Source of the DNA: Ephydatia muelleri
Taxonomy: Eukaryota; Porifera; Demospongiae; Spongillida; Spongillidae
Assembly (NCBI GenBank): GCA_013339895.1
Contig: JABACO010000011.1
Coordinates: forward strand, 7,401,137 to 7,465,136
Direction of reading: 5' to 3'
DNA: 64,000 bases
In this document: piece by piece, positions 20,208-33,000 of the stretch
Layout of the letters: each line of letters begins with the position of its first letter
How positions within the stretch are numbered: position 1 is the first letter of the stretch
Notes under the pieces: generated by a model
Database searches by the model: none
What the model saw: only the letters and a program-made list of their open reading frames with translations
What the model was told of the DNA's origin: nothing
Program-made: the position numbers and the translations under genes

Positions 20208-23200
20208 CTACAAAATGAGAGCATATAATGAAATGCATGCATGTATTGCAATGTGCATTGGAGAATGTGCATACATGTACACATGTACCTTGAACTTTTA
20301 TGGCATACATGAAATATGCCTGTGCTTATTTGCATCTATGTATCACAACTATTCGTACATTTAATGTACACAGCTTTAACTAGATACATGAGCCAAGCAA
20401 TGTCACTAGTACTACCGAGGGGAGGGGGGGGGGGGGGGGGGGAGGGCAGGGGGCAAAAAAAAAAAAAGGTTATAGACACCATCCTTAAAATCAAGGTGTC
20501 AACCCCCCCTTCCGCCTACGAACACACCCGTTTTTCGACCACGCCCCTTAAAACCATTACGCAATCGACGATTGACCGCACCTCTATTAAATCGCGCACA
20601 AACTTGCATAGATACACTATACTACACATTGCCGCATTGCGCTTATAAATAGTTAGGTAGTTATTCCCATTCCTCTCGCATTAACTTGCTCCAAAACAAA
20701 GAGATCCGAGGCTCCATTAGCATATCCGTCTTCAGAAGCAAGAATTCCTCCTTCAGCTTCTTTGCAGTAAGCTCCTTGCCCGAAACTCCCATGTATTCAT
20801 CTTTGCTTATTGCAAACTTGTTTATCTGCTCCTTGCTGGGAAGAATGTGCTATCTGCATATGGTCTAACCAGTGGTAGCCCAGACATAGGTACATCAGAT
20901 ACAGTCTAGCGCCCTCAGACCTGATTGATAAAATGTGCACGGCGGGTTGGGCTGCAAAAAAGGCTGAGGCACTGGTGGCAAATATCCTTCACATCTTCGG
21001 AACTGGACTACAAGGAATTTACAAACATCATGCTCATCTTCTGCTTCCATGCACTTCCACACCCATAATCTCTTCCAGTGGCGGCGGAAGGAAGGGGAGG
21101 GGGGGAGGGGGGGGGGGGGGCTGGGGAGTCTCGAGCACCCCCGTCTTCAACATCTGCAGAAGACTTCTGCAGATGTTGAAGACGGACTGGAAGTAGGCGT
21201 TACGGGTTGCACAGCAGCTGCTGTAGCATTACTTGCAAACAAGTGTCTTAACAACGTAGTTATTCTTGGTTGACTAGCGCTAGCTTTTACCTTAGAAGCA
21301 ATCGCTTTGCAACTGTTGGATTGTTGGTGCTGTCGTAGATTGATCTCGTCTATCAGCTCGGTAATTGAAGCTGTGCGTTGCAAATAATTATTTCATGACG
21401 AAATCGTGTGGTTTTGCAAATTAGCCTCAATCACGTGATAAGTAGGCCTCTCACTAATTTCCGTACAAAATAGAATCGCGCTTATAGGCAGATAGAACCC
21501 TATCTTTGCACGCATAGAAACCCTATGAACACTACGAACAGCATGATGTTGTCAATTCATACATACCAATAACTTTGCAAGTACATGTACTTCACATATT
21601 ATGCAATGTGGTCCTCCATACACATCATGTACATGTGGTCCTCCATACACATCATGTACATGTGGCCCTCCATACACATCATGTACATGTGGTCCTCCAT
21701 ACACATCATGTACATGTGGTCCTCCATACACATCATGTACATGTGGCCCTCCATACACATCACAAAACAGTTTTACTGACCTTCCCTTTCCTGTCCAGTT
21801 TGGCTTATCAACTCTGACAATAGCTGGGATGAAGGTACTGCATGATGATAAAGATTTTAATTAAAGCACTCAGAAGTACTAGGATGCATGGGAGGTGGGG
21901 ACATGGCATGCACAAATAGAACTTCAATTCATTTTACCCATACCTACACTGCACATGCAAAGCACAGTATATTGTTAATAAGGGTCAGACTTCAGGATAG
22001 GTGGAAGAAGTTTGAGGGATTAGAGATTTGCCTTCATTCATTACAATTACACAAATAATAAATTAACAGTTTGTGACATTATAAAGGCATCATGTTTAAT
22101 AACTATATCTTTCAAATGAGAATTGGTTTGGTCTACAGGTTCTGATGACGAAGGGACCACTGGAGGATTTAATGTAAACCAATAGAGAGGTGATCCATTA
22201 CACATATAAACTTATTGCAACTATTTGAACAATAAGCAAGGTCACCAGTACTACTAAAATGGAAAGCCATGATTCTACATAACATAATTTAAAAGAACAA
22301 TAAAGTCAAATGGAATTGATTCACCAGCCTTACCATTTTCAATTCCTATCAGTTTGGCAAGGCAAGCATCTGCATCTGCATTGGTCCATTCAGCTAGTAC
22401 CACAGACTTTCCATTTAAATCACGAGCACCACTTATTTTGTTCAATATAGCGTTCTTCAATGTTGATATTTCTACACAAGACAGTGAGCTAGACATTACA
22501 CCCTTATTAAACAGGTTGCGGACTTGGCGAGGGTCGATGACAAACTCCTCGACATCAACAGAAGGACAAAACTGATTGAATGTCTTCCTAACATCCTGAA
22601 GGACAGTTAGCTCTTGATATTGTGGCCCAGGGAGGGATACAGCCACATATAGATAACGAAACTGCTCCACCACATCCACAAGGATGGTCACCCCTTCATT
22701 ACTATTCCAGCAGATGCCAGTACTCCAGACTATGCACTGACGATTAAGGCTCTTAAGCTGCGGATTACATAAGGTTTCTGTACCACCACATCCATTCATC
22801 AGAGTGAGCATTAAAACATGAAGAAAGCGATTATGGAAGAACTGGTGTTCCTCCTTGGTACGCATCAGCCAACCAAAGCTTCCTTTTGTATTGTAAGCAT
22901 CAAAACTATCAGGTTTGTCTACATTGATTAAAGATGGAAAAAAGAGAGAATAGCAACTACCATTCTCACTACCTCTGGTCAAATCAAACAAGGTTTGAGA
23001 AGTGTCTACAATTTTGAGAGTGCTGTCAACTAAATGGCATAATTTGAGCTGAGATAAAAACTCAACAAGCATGTGAGTATCAAGATCTGGAAAGCATTCT
23101 GTAATAAGAGTTATTGGGACTAGCCCGATATTGCTGGCCAGAGCACGGTACTCCGGAAAAGATTCTGGAGCAAACAACACACCTGCAACCTTCTCTAGCA

Positions 23201-25542
23201 ACACACTCTTCTGCAACACTATCCAACTCTCATCAGGGCTATGCTTGTTGAAAATAAATAGAATAAGACCTTTATCAGACAAGATTGTAAGAAGTGGTAT
23301 CATCTTCGAAGTTTCAGTGGGTAGAACATTGGTTTCATCTGCCTGAAGCTTAGACAGCAGCTGTGAGATGGTTACGACTTGCTCAGAAGGCACCATCTGT
23401 TGTAAAAAGGCATACAGAATATTACAATCAGTAGAGATGACTGGACATTGCTGGACCACAGTATCATTTGATTCACTCAGCACATCAATGAACTTTTTCA
23501 TGTTGTCACTGAAACGAGCTGTGGCATCCAAGACTATGAACCCTCTGAAGTGCTGCTTCTTAAAAATGGCTTTTGCAAGATCCTCAATGGCATTAGTACG
23601 GCTACGGAGACCTTTTTTATTCACTTTGTCAGCATGTGTGCCCACCACTATCACCTCTGATGGATGAGGACATTCTGAACACACACTAGATATCATTGTG
23701 GACCAATAGTAGAGCTGTTTAGTGATTTCATTTTGAGAAAGGCTAACATCTACCATTGATAGGAAAATGGCAGGGCTGCTAAGTGAAATGGCCTCTATGC
23801 AGGCACAGTGGCTTGTATAGTACTCTGGCTGACCGGCCAGGTCATAGAGGACCATATTGCCCCGTGGACTCTGAATGGTGTATGGGATGATGCCTGCTGT
23901 CAGTGGTTTGGGTGGTCCAGCAGCTTTGTAAACATTCTGAAATACATTATGATTTACTGGCATGACATACATGTACACTTACAGTTGACTATATAACAGC
24001 GAAACGTTAATCCTTCTGCATTCATGTGTGTATGTTGGCATATCAAATGACCAATTTATACTACAATACGTGATACTAAGTATGTATTTTATGTATCAAT
24101 CATTTGTTTGTTATGCAAGTATGTATCAAAAGAAGGTCATGCATTTTGCACAGCACATGAAACAAATCTCAATATTGAAGGCTTCACCAATTTGAATAAT
24201 CAGAATACCATTTTCATTTTTGTTACGAAATTGTTACTGCGTCTGCTCAACTCACCTTTACTCGATCCAATACTGACCCAACTTCCTCATTGCAACTGCA
24301 AATACTCAATATTGCCTATTCAAGTGAAAGAATGGTCTTATATCCTCACAAGACTGGCTGGCATTGCTAATAGTGCACAACTCAAAGGTCCAGGATTATT
24401 CATTGTATTGCAATGCTTTGTTCAGCATACTAATGTTGGGTACACTTAATACAGTGACATATTTGTTTTGAAATAGATCAATGGACTTCTGAGACTACAT
24501 ATACCTAAGCTAAATGTCCATGTGCACATAGTTGCGAGAATGTTGGTTACCACCTTTGGCACGTTTATTAAAGCAATCAATGTGCTGAACCACAACAAGA
24601 CAAACTTACAAATATTACTTAGTGACAAGGTGACATGTGCAAGGCACATGTGATTCCATCACTAGGTTAGGCAAATCATTATCGTTGTGTATAAACACAT
24701 TTGCAAGAATCCCCATCTTTGGAAAAGAAATAGCAGTGTGTGCCGGATGAAGCAAAATATCTACTCCTGCCCAATGGCAATATGCAAACCGCGATTTACT
24801 TCACTGCAATGACTGCATGTTTGAACCACATATTCGTGTATGCTTGCTTTCACACACTATGCTATTGTACACTTCATTTAAGTTGCCTCCAATACCGCAC
24901 GATGAGTCCTGTATGTATGCGTATAGATTAGGTGTACATACTACAACAAGCCCGCGTCATCCTCTGGATCGTTTCGCGGCATCATAACAACTTGCTTGAT
25001 TCAAAACCACACCCACAGAGTCAATCCTACATAGGACCCACTAGCGTAGGTCACAATGGTACCTAAGCCGCAATAGTCGGTCCTATATCGGGATATCCCT
25101 GTAGCCCCCCGAGGTCTTCAGCTGGCGAAAAAGGTACGATTCGAACGTACATCCCAATCCATAATTTGTGCATTGCCCTTATACTACTTTATTTAGGGTG
25201 CGGCAACGTAGGTGCTGATCAAGGCATAGCTTCGGGGGTGAGGCAAACCTCAGATATCTCCCCAGGGGGGTACAGTACTAGTGCACATACCTTGGCCAAT
25301 GTACTCTTCCCTGCTCCACTGTTTCCACATAATATGACCTTGCTGAAGGTGTGCACAGGAAACTCAAACTCACTGCAACTTCTTTTAAATAACTTCAGTA
25401 TTTCATAATTTCCACTTGCTAGCATTTGTGGGGTCTTCCCCATTTTATTCTTAATTTTCACATCAATTCCTGGTGCCAACAACAGTTTCTCTACACAGCC
25501 AGTGTGACCTCTTGAAACAGCCATATGTAATGGTGTAAAGCC
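19912..25542 (-). CDS. ANK-Roc-COR-Death protein (ROCO/STAND type), three 3' exons
   Basis: Exons 25542-25291, 23936-22334 and 20207-19912 join in compatible phases (0, then 1) with good sites: AAG|GTATGT to TATTTCAG, and AATG|GTAAGG to TTTTGTAG. The order is part of an ankyrin repeat, a Roc GTPase, a COR-like region and a C-terminal death domain. Known for the family: ROCO proteins are GTP-binding scaffolds, and death domains recruit other death-domain proteins in apoptosis or immune signalling. Upstream ankyrin exons must exist because the first exon starts inside a repeat, but none is visible between 25542 and the array at 26.16 kb. A small extra exon between the first two is possible, because the helix after the P-loop is short. 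Confidence 0.8.
20413..21550. mobile_element. second, partial copy of the G-run hAT MITE
   Basis: The left end (CGAGGGGAGG, then a G-run, GGGGGCAAAAAA and TTATAGACACCATCC) and the region near 21415-21550 (CACGTGATAA, CCCTATCTTTGCA, GAACACTACGAACA) match the ends of the element at 5758-6724 in the same orientation. The right terminal repeat is missing and the middle is different. It sits in the last intron of the ROCO gene and has a 45-bp palindrome inside. Confidence 0.6.
21141..21185. repeat. perfect 22-bp inverted repeat, 1-base centre
   Basis: CCGTCTTCAACATCTGCAGA plus AG, one A, then its exact complement. It directly follows a long G-run. Confidence 0.9.
21602..21765. repeat. 27-bp minisatellite, six copies
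   Basis: The unit starts GGTCCTCCATACACATCATG and ends TACATGT; some copies have GGCCC. Being a multiple of three, it leaves several frames open on both strands. It is intronic to the ROCO gene. Confidence 0.9.
21866..22333. other. intron sequence
   Basis: The rest of the last ROCO intron. It is AT-rich and nothing is recognised. Confidence 0.4.
22334..23936 (-). CDS. Roc G3/G4 and COR-like exon
   Basis: A 534-codon uninterrupted exon. It contains TAGI (G2-like), LYDLAGQPEYY (G3, DxxG) and VVGTHADKV (G4, THxD), then a long COR-like region with alternating hydrophobic helices (FLQQMVPSEQVVTISQLLSK, LLTILSDKGLILF). The end has a NEEVV-like beta part (FVIDPRQVRNLF) and LAEWTNADADACLAKLIGIE before the donor. 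No frameshifts are seen, so the gene looks functional. Confidence 0.8.
23937..25290 (-). other. intron between P-loop and Roc exons
   Basis: No clear exon. At 25123-25150 (minus strand) there is a T-arm-like GTACG-TTCGAAT-CGTAC followed by CTTTTTC-G-CCA, a tRNA-derived relic (see the separate entry). Confidence 0.4.
25123..25191 (-). repeat. tRNA-like relic (possible SINE head)
   Basis: A perfect 5-bp T-stem with a TTCGAAT loop, a 7-base 3' acceptor strand, G and CCA. The 5' acceptor strand pairs only in part and no canonical anticodon arm can be drawn, so it is not called as a tRNA gene. Confidence 0.3.
25291..25542 (-). CDS. ankyrin repeat plus Roc P-loop exon
   Basis: An 84-codon exon: GFTPLHMAVSRGHTGCVEKL is an ankyrin repeat, followed by a partial second one, then VILCGNSGAGKSTLAK, the Walker A/G1 motif. 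It ends at AAG|GTATGT. The acceptor is CACTTCAAG at 25543. Confidence 0.8.
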
Positions 25543-26159
25543 CTTGAAGTGTACAATAACATTAGTTACATTTGAAATTGGCCACCAAATCTTTATTGAT
25601 TTCCACTAACACAGCTTAACAGTGATCAATTGCACAAGAATTGTAATAAAAATGGCTAGCATAAAAAATCACTAAGACGAATTTTAAAAAGTAGATTTAG
25701 TATTGATATTGATAGTGCAAAAAGTAATAAAATGACTAGCAGTGCAATACATACACCCATGCTTTTGTATGCTTCATAGACTGAGAATATCATGCCAAGT
25801 CGTTTTTCATCACCAGTCTATGGTTCATATCATAAACTATAGTGGTATCAATTTTATACAAACCAATCTCCAAACATCTTAGACAATGGTTGTAAAGGTC
25901 ATACATGATGTTAGATTACACAACATCCTTAACAAGGTCATTATGATAGGTATTCACAATTAACCAATCAGATTCCGAGATATCATTACACAACAATCGA
26001 AAACAATATTTTAACACATGCCATTGCATGCACTGATGCAAACACAAATGTAAGTAGCTCAGTCACAGCAACAACAAAATACACATACTAACAAAAACCG
26101 ACACAGATAAAAATAAGTACATTGTACAAGATATAAATCCACTGGTAATGCAACAATGA
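25543..26159. other. AT-rich stretch upstream of the ankyrin exon
   Basis: No ankyrin exon or other gene is found. It separates the ROCO gene from the array. Confidence 0.45.
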
Positions 26160-26639
26160 AAATGTATTTAGTGATACTTACATCCTGTAGTATTGTACAC
26201 ATTGTTCATAGCACATAATGAAAAAGAAGGAAGATATAAATGAGTGTATAACAATAAAAACAAGATGTCAAACACAGAATATCATAAACAAACACACAAA
26301 AGACTAAAGAATGCTTAGGGGACTTAACAGAGTTCCTGTTTCAGGGCATGCTATATACAAATGCCTGGTGCACATCCCCAGTGCTTGCTGTTGGCTGGCT
26401 AATATTGGAGAGCTTCACTCTCCCCACCCTCCACTCCATGTATATTTGTCTTTACTGTAAAAATTTTCACAACAAATTTTAGCACATAATATAAGGTATG
26501 GGATCCACAGCTGAAACATGTTCAGTGATACTTACCATCTGTAGTGTTGCATGGATTGTATAATGGAAAGACAGAAGATATAAATGAGGGTGTTGGCAAA
26601 CGGTAATGAAATAGATATTAAAAACAAGATATTTGCACA

Positions 26640-26752
26640 AACATTCACATACATATGTACATACATGCATACATACATACATACATACATACATACATAC
26701 ATACATACATACATACATACATACATACATAGATACATACATACATACATAC
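26640..26752. repeat. (ATAC)n microsatellite
   Basis: About 25 tetranucleotide units in the microsatellite slot of an array unit. Confidence 0.95.
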
Positions 26753-27289
26753 ACACACTCAAACACATTCACACCTACTCACACACACCACACATATGCA
26801 CATAAAAGCAATGTTTAGGAGAGTATCTGGACATGTTATATACATCCCCAGTGGTTGCAGTTGGCAGGCTAGCATTGGAGAGGTTTCAGGTTTCATTCAC
26901 AGCAAGGCAAGGTACAACCTCTGCACACATAAATACACACCCAGCTAGGCAAACATGAACCAGCGTCCTAGCTTGATACACAGGTTACCAAGTGTGTGTT
27001 CACTGTCCCAAATCATGGAGTGGGAACACTGCAATTAACTCATAAACACTCCTGTTATTTTAACAGAATGTTATTTTAAAGCCTCACGAAACATTGTTGC
27101 ACATAATATTAGGCACAGGATCCACAGTGGAAACATAATCAATGATACTTACCATCTGTAGTGTTGTACACATTGTTCATAACACACATAATGGAAAAGA
27201 AGAAAGATATAAATGAGCGTGTTGACAAATGCTAACAGAACAAAATTAAAAAAAAAAACAAGATGTCACATACACATTTGCAATAACAC

Positions 27290-27292
<3 letters not shown>

Positions 27293-27358
<66 letters not shown>
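27293..27358. repeat. (CA)n microsatellite
   Basis: About 33 uninterrupted CA units. Confidence 0.98.
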
Positions 27359-27360
<2 letters not shown>

Positions 27361-27618
27361 TTAAAGCAATCACTACTCCTGACCTTACCCCCTATAGTAT
27401 AGTCCAGCACAACATTAGGATGCATTCACCTTACAGTAATATTAGGCCGATTTTTGAAAGCCACAGAAATGGTTGCACTTAATATAAGGTACGAGATCCA
27501 CAGTACAAACATGCTCAGTGATACTTACCATCTGGAGGATTGTACACATAGTTCATAGCACACATAATGAAAATGAAGAAAGATATAAATGAGTGTAGAA
27601 CAAAATTTAATAATTTAA

Positions 27619-28448
27619 TGTACGAACAGCGGGAACTTTGCGGGAACATGGTTCCCGCCCGGGAACCGCTTTCCGTGCAGTACTATTTCATTATTTGCCA
27701 AGTTATGATTATTTGAGCGATGTAAGTGTATACAGGTGCCAATGCTGTTTCTTCCCCATAACACTGAACTCAGTGTGCTTGCTAGATGCTGAGATATGCA
27801 ATGATACATCAATCAGCTCGCGCGCGTAATTTCCCGTTTGTACAGAAGGTTCCCGCGGCATGGTCCCATTCTATTGGTTATTGTCTACTAGTGGAAAAAG
27901 CAGCGTTTGTTTTAATTACTCAACTAGCTATGTAAGTGTTGGTTCTTGGTCCGCATAAATATGACGACTATAAAGTCATCCAAACGGGCTGGAAATAGAA
28001 ACTAATAGGTACATTCAGTTCCCGCGTAATTATTAACGAAACTGGTATAGTGCCGTACTTACAAAAGCGCATGCGCACAAAAAGATAGAAGGGGAATACT
28101 GCCCAGTACCTCAACAACCGTTCCATGGACTTCATGCCTCGAGGCCCAAAGTCCAAATATATCTCCCGCTCGTCGGTACCCGAAAAATGAGGTGGCGTTT
28201 GCTTTTACACGATTTCCAACTTTTAGTCTTCAATTCAACTGGTACTCGCACGCCCTTTTTCAGATTGTATTGGTGGTTCCCGAGCGGGAACTGTGGTTCC
28301 CGCTCGTTTCCCGCGAATAAAAATGTAAAGGTCAGGATTGTTGAGGTATTCATTATGCATTCGCATTAAAAGCGGCCGAAATCATGCAAACATTTTGAAA
28401 CTTCTATTTACGGGAACCGCGCGGGAACGAACGCTGTACGTTCGTACA
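27619..28448. mobile_element. piggyBac-like non-autonomous element, TTAA-flanked
   Basis: The ends are TGTACGAAC and its exact complement GTTCGTACA. TTAA lies on both sides (27615-27618 and 28449-28452), the signature target of piggyBac elements. The interior is GC-richer with repeated GCGGGAAC/GTTCCCGC motifs in both orientations near both ends. No transposase is present. It interrupts an array unit whose sequence resumes at once on the right (AAAAACAAGATG). Confidence 0.75.
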
Positions 28449-28944
28449 TTAAAAACAAGATGTCCAATACACAATATCACAATAAAATTCTCTCACACAC
28501 ACAGACACACACACACCCAAAAGACTAAAGAATGCTTAGGGGACTTAACAGAATTCCCGTTTCAGGGCATGCTATATACACATGCCTGGGCACATCCCCA
28601 GTGCTTGCTGTTATCTGGCTAACATTGGAGAGCTTCCTTCTCCCCACCCTTCACTCCCTGTATATTTGCCTTTTTTCACAAAAAATTATAGCACTTAATA
28701 TTAGGTACGGGATCCAAAGTGGAAACATGTTCAGTGATACTTACCCCCTGTAGTGTTGTACACATTGTTCATAGCACACATAATGGAAAAGAAGGGAGAT
28801 ATAAATGAGGGTGCTGGCAAACGTTAACGAAATAAAAATAAATCTTAAAAACAAAACATTAGCGCAAACATATTCACATAAATACACATTCACACACACT
28901 CAAATACATTCTAACCTACTGACACACACACAAACACACACACA

Positions 28945-29129
<185 letters not shown>

Positions 29130-29132
29130 TTA

Positions 29133-30027
29133 CAGTGGAACCCCGAAATGCGGACTCCCTGAAATACGGACACCTGATAAACAGGACACTATCTCTAGGT
29201 CGCAAAAAACTTACGTTGACAATGCACTTGTTACAACACTGAATTGTGTACACCTCGATATTCCGTAATCCGGACACTACGTAAGTGCGCCATCTGCTGT
29301 TACACAATACAAAAATATCCCGACAAGCGGACATGCTGCGTTATGATGTCATAATCAAGTTAATATGTAATATATTATGAGAGATTATTTTCACGGATTA
29401 TTTTCTGCACACGCTCCACATAGGCTCTAGTACCATACAAGCGATACTTGCAGGGCACTTCCATGCCATATCCAGCACCACGATTCACAACTGCTCCAGT
29501 AACTTCCACTGTCCCTTTATTACAGTACATGGTCTGGACAAAAATTGACAGATGCAGAGTTTGCTGAAAGCTCTTGGTGTGAGGAGTTCATGGCTTCATT
29601 GGGCCCAAAAGATAAGGAAGTGGTACTTGATAACAGTGATGAAGATGAGGATGATATGTATGTTGAAGACACGGAACCCCCTCCTCCGAGAATGAAAAAT
29701 TTGACAGAAGTCATTGACTGCCTTGAAGATATCCGTTCATTTCTTGAGCAGAACAGTCATGCAGAAGAAGCAACTAGGACTGATGAGCTACTGAGTGCAG
29801 TCACCAGGTTGAAATGCACATGCTCTGTTCAAGCATCAATTACAGATTTTTTCCCTTAATCTTAATTATGCTGTATCTGTATTGTACACAATACACTGTT
29901 AGGATACACTTGCCATCATTATATTATACTCATTGATAAAATGTTCCAACCCCTGAATAAAGGACACCTTGATAATCAGGACACTTGAGGTTGGTCCCGC
30001 TAGTGTCTGCATTTTGGGGTTTCACTG
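29133..30027 (+). mobile_element. internally deleted pogo/Tigger-like DNA transposon
   Basis: The left end CAGTGGAACCCCGAAATGCG and the right end, reversed, CAGTGAAACCCCAAAATGCA form terminal repeats. The flanking dinucleotide is TA on both sides. Subterminal GGACAC motifs also mirror each other. The only coding content is the transposase C-terminus described next. Confidence 0.8.
29545..29859 (+). pseudogene. pogo/Tigger transposase C-terminal fragment
   Basis: A frame with an acidic run (DNSDEDEDD), then DCLEDIRSFLEQN and a terminal QASITDFF. This matches the tail of Tigger/jerky-type transposases, which typically ends in a Q-x-x-I-x-D/S-F-F-like motif. The DDE catalytic core and CENPB helix-turn-helix are missing, so the copy cannot encode a working enzyme. 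Confidence 0.6.
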
Positions 30028-33000
30028 TACACATTAAAGCAATGTTTAGGGGACTCAACAGTGTTCTGGCATCTGGACATGTTATATACATCTCCAGTGG
30101 TTGCAGTTGGCAGGCTAGCATTGGAGAGCTTTCCATTATCATTCACAGCAAGGCAAGGCACAACCTCTGCACACATAACTACACACCCAGCTAGCCAAAC
30201 TTGAACCAGTGTCCTAGCTTGATACACAGGTTACCAAGCGTGTGTTCACTGTCCCGAATCATGGATTGGGAACACTGCAATTGACTCATAAACACTCCTG
30301 ATTTTGTTCCCCGTTGTATTGTCCAGTATAGAAATATTAGTCCGATATTTTAAAGCCTCACAAACATTGTTGCACATAATATAAGGTACAGGATCCACAG
30401 TGGAAACATATTCAATGATACTTACCATCTGTAGTGTTGTACACATTGTTCATAACAGACATAATGGAAAAGAAGAAAGATATAAATGAGTGTGTTGGCA
30501 AATGCTAACAGAACAAAATAAATAAACAAGATGTTGCATACACATTTGCAATAACACAATAACTCCCACAGAGACACATACGCACACACAAATTAAAGCA
30601 ATCACTACTCCTGACCTTACCCTCAGTAGTATAGTCTAGCATAACGTTAGGGGTGCATTCAGCTTACAGTAATATTAGGCCAATTTTTGAAAGCCACAGA
30701 AAAAAAGGTTGCACATATTATAAGGTACAAGATCCACAGTGGAAACATGTTCAATGATGCTTACCATCTGGAGCATTGTACACATTGTTCATAGCACACA
30801 TAATGAAAATGAAGGAAGATATAAATGAGCGTGCTGGCACATGTTAACAGAATAAAATTAAAAAACAAGACGTCACATACACAGTTGCACACACACACAC
30901 ACATACACACACATGTTAACGCAACATTTAGGGGACTCAACAGAGTTCCAGCTTCTGGCATGTTATATACATCGCCAGTGGTTCAAGCTGGTGGGTTAGG
31001 ATTGGAGAGCTTCACCCTCCCCACCCTCCACTCCATGTATATTTGCCTTTGCTGTACAGTGCATGGTTTGTTTCTTTCTCATACACAGCATGGCAAGGTA
31101 CAACCTTTGCACGCATTACAACAAATTTATCTAGCCAAGCTTGAACCAGCGTCCTTGCTTGTTACACAGATCACCAAGCTTTTGCCAATGTCCTTTACCA
31201 TGGATTTGGAACACTACCACAGACTCATGGAACACTCCTGACCTTTCCCCCAGTAGTATAGCCCAGCATAGCATTAGGGGTGCATTCAGCTTAAGGAAAT
31301 ATTAGGCCAATATTGTACAGTCTTACAAAAAATGGTTGTACATAATATATAAGGTACGAGATCCACAGTGGATACATGTTCAATGATACTTACCTCCTGT
31401 AGTGTTGTACACATTGTTCATAAAGGAAATGAAGACATAATTAGTAAATTGGAAAATGTTATTGAAACTATTGTTAATACAAATTTCAACTCCAAATCTT
31501 GCATACACATTTGTACATACATATGCCACAACACACTCATACACACATTCAAAGGCACATATGAATACACAAAACATTAAAGCAGTGCTTAGGGGCTCAA
31601 CAGTTCCGATGTTATATACATCCCTAGTGGGCTATCATTGGAGTGCTTCTCCCTCCTACCCTCTATATTTACCCATGCTGTAGAGTGCAATGTTAGTTTC
31701 CGTACACACCCAGCTAGCCAAGCTTGAATGAGCGTCCTAGCTTGGTAGACAGATAACCCAGTTTATGGCCAGTGTCCCAAACCATGGATAGGGAACACTG
31801 CAACGGACTCATGGACACTCCTGATTTTGCCCCCAGTTGTATTGTCCAGTATGGCATTAGGGGTGGATTCAGCTTAAAGGCCGATATATTAAAGTCTCAG
31901 AGAAAAATGTTGCACATTATATAAGGTACGAGATCCAGAGTGGAAACATGTTCAGTGATACTTACCATCTGGAGCGTTGTACACATTGTTCACATTGTTC
32001 ATAGCACACATAATGAAAATGAAGGAAGATGTAAATGAGCATGCCGATATTTTACAGTCTTACATAAAATGGTTGCACATTATGTAAGGTAAGAGATCCA
32101 CAGTGGAATACATGTTCAATGATACTTACCGCCTGGAGCATTGTGCACATTGTTCATAGCATACATAATGAAAATGAAGAAAGATATAAAAGTGCGTACT
32201 GGCACATGTTAACAGAAAAAAAGATGTCGCATGCACATTTGCACACACATGCACACATACACACACATATACCCACTTAAAGCAATGTTTAGGGGACTCA
32301 ACAGAGTTCCAACTTCTGGACATGTTATATACATCGCCAGTGGTTTAAGCTGGCTGGTTAGGATTGGAGAGCTTCCCCCTCCCCACCCTCCACTCCCTGT
32401 ATAATTGCCTTTGATGTACAATGCATGGTATTTTTCATTCTCATTCATAGCATGGCTAGGTAGAACCTTTGCATGCATGACTTCAAATCTAGCTAGCCAA
32501 GCTTGAACCAGTGTCCTTGTTTGATACCCAGGATTTGGCCAATGTCCCTCGCCGTGAATTTGGAACACTATCACAGACTCATGGGACACTCTTAATTGGC
32601 AGTGCCCCCAGTAGTATAGTTCAGCATAGCATTAGGGGTGCATTCAGCTTAAGGAAATATATTACAGTCTTACAAACAATTGTTACACATAATATAAAGT
32701 ACAAGATCCACAGTGGAAACATGTTCAATGATACTTACCTCCTGTAGTGTTGTACACATTGTTCATGGCACACATAATGGAAAAGAAGGAAGATATAAAT
32801 TAGTAAATTGGAAAAATGTTATCAAAACTATTGTTAATACAAATTTCTACTCAAAATTGTGCATACACATTTGTACATACAGATGCACCAACACACATAC
32901 ATACATACAAGGACACATATGAACACATAAAAAATTAAAGCAGTGCATAGGGGCTCAATAGTTCCAATGTTATATACACTCATAGTGCTTGTTGTTGGCT

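Noticed and set aside
21552-21864. Open frames on both strands over the 27-bp minisatellite
   Set aside because: A unit length divisible by three keeps every frame open; there is no start context or flanking exon.
25123-25191. A functional tRNA gene
   Set aside because: The T-arm and CCA are good, but the acceptor stem pairs at only about five of seven positions and no anticodon arm can be drawn.
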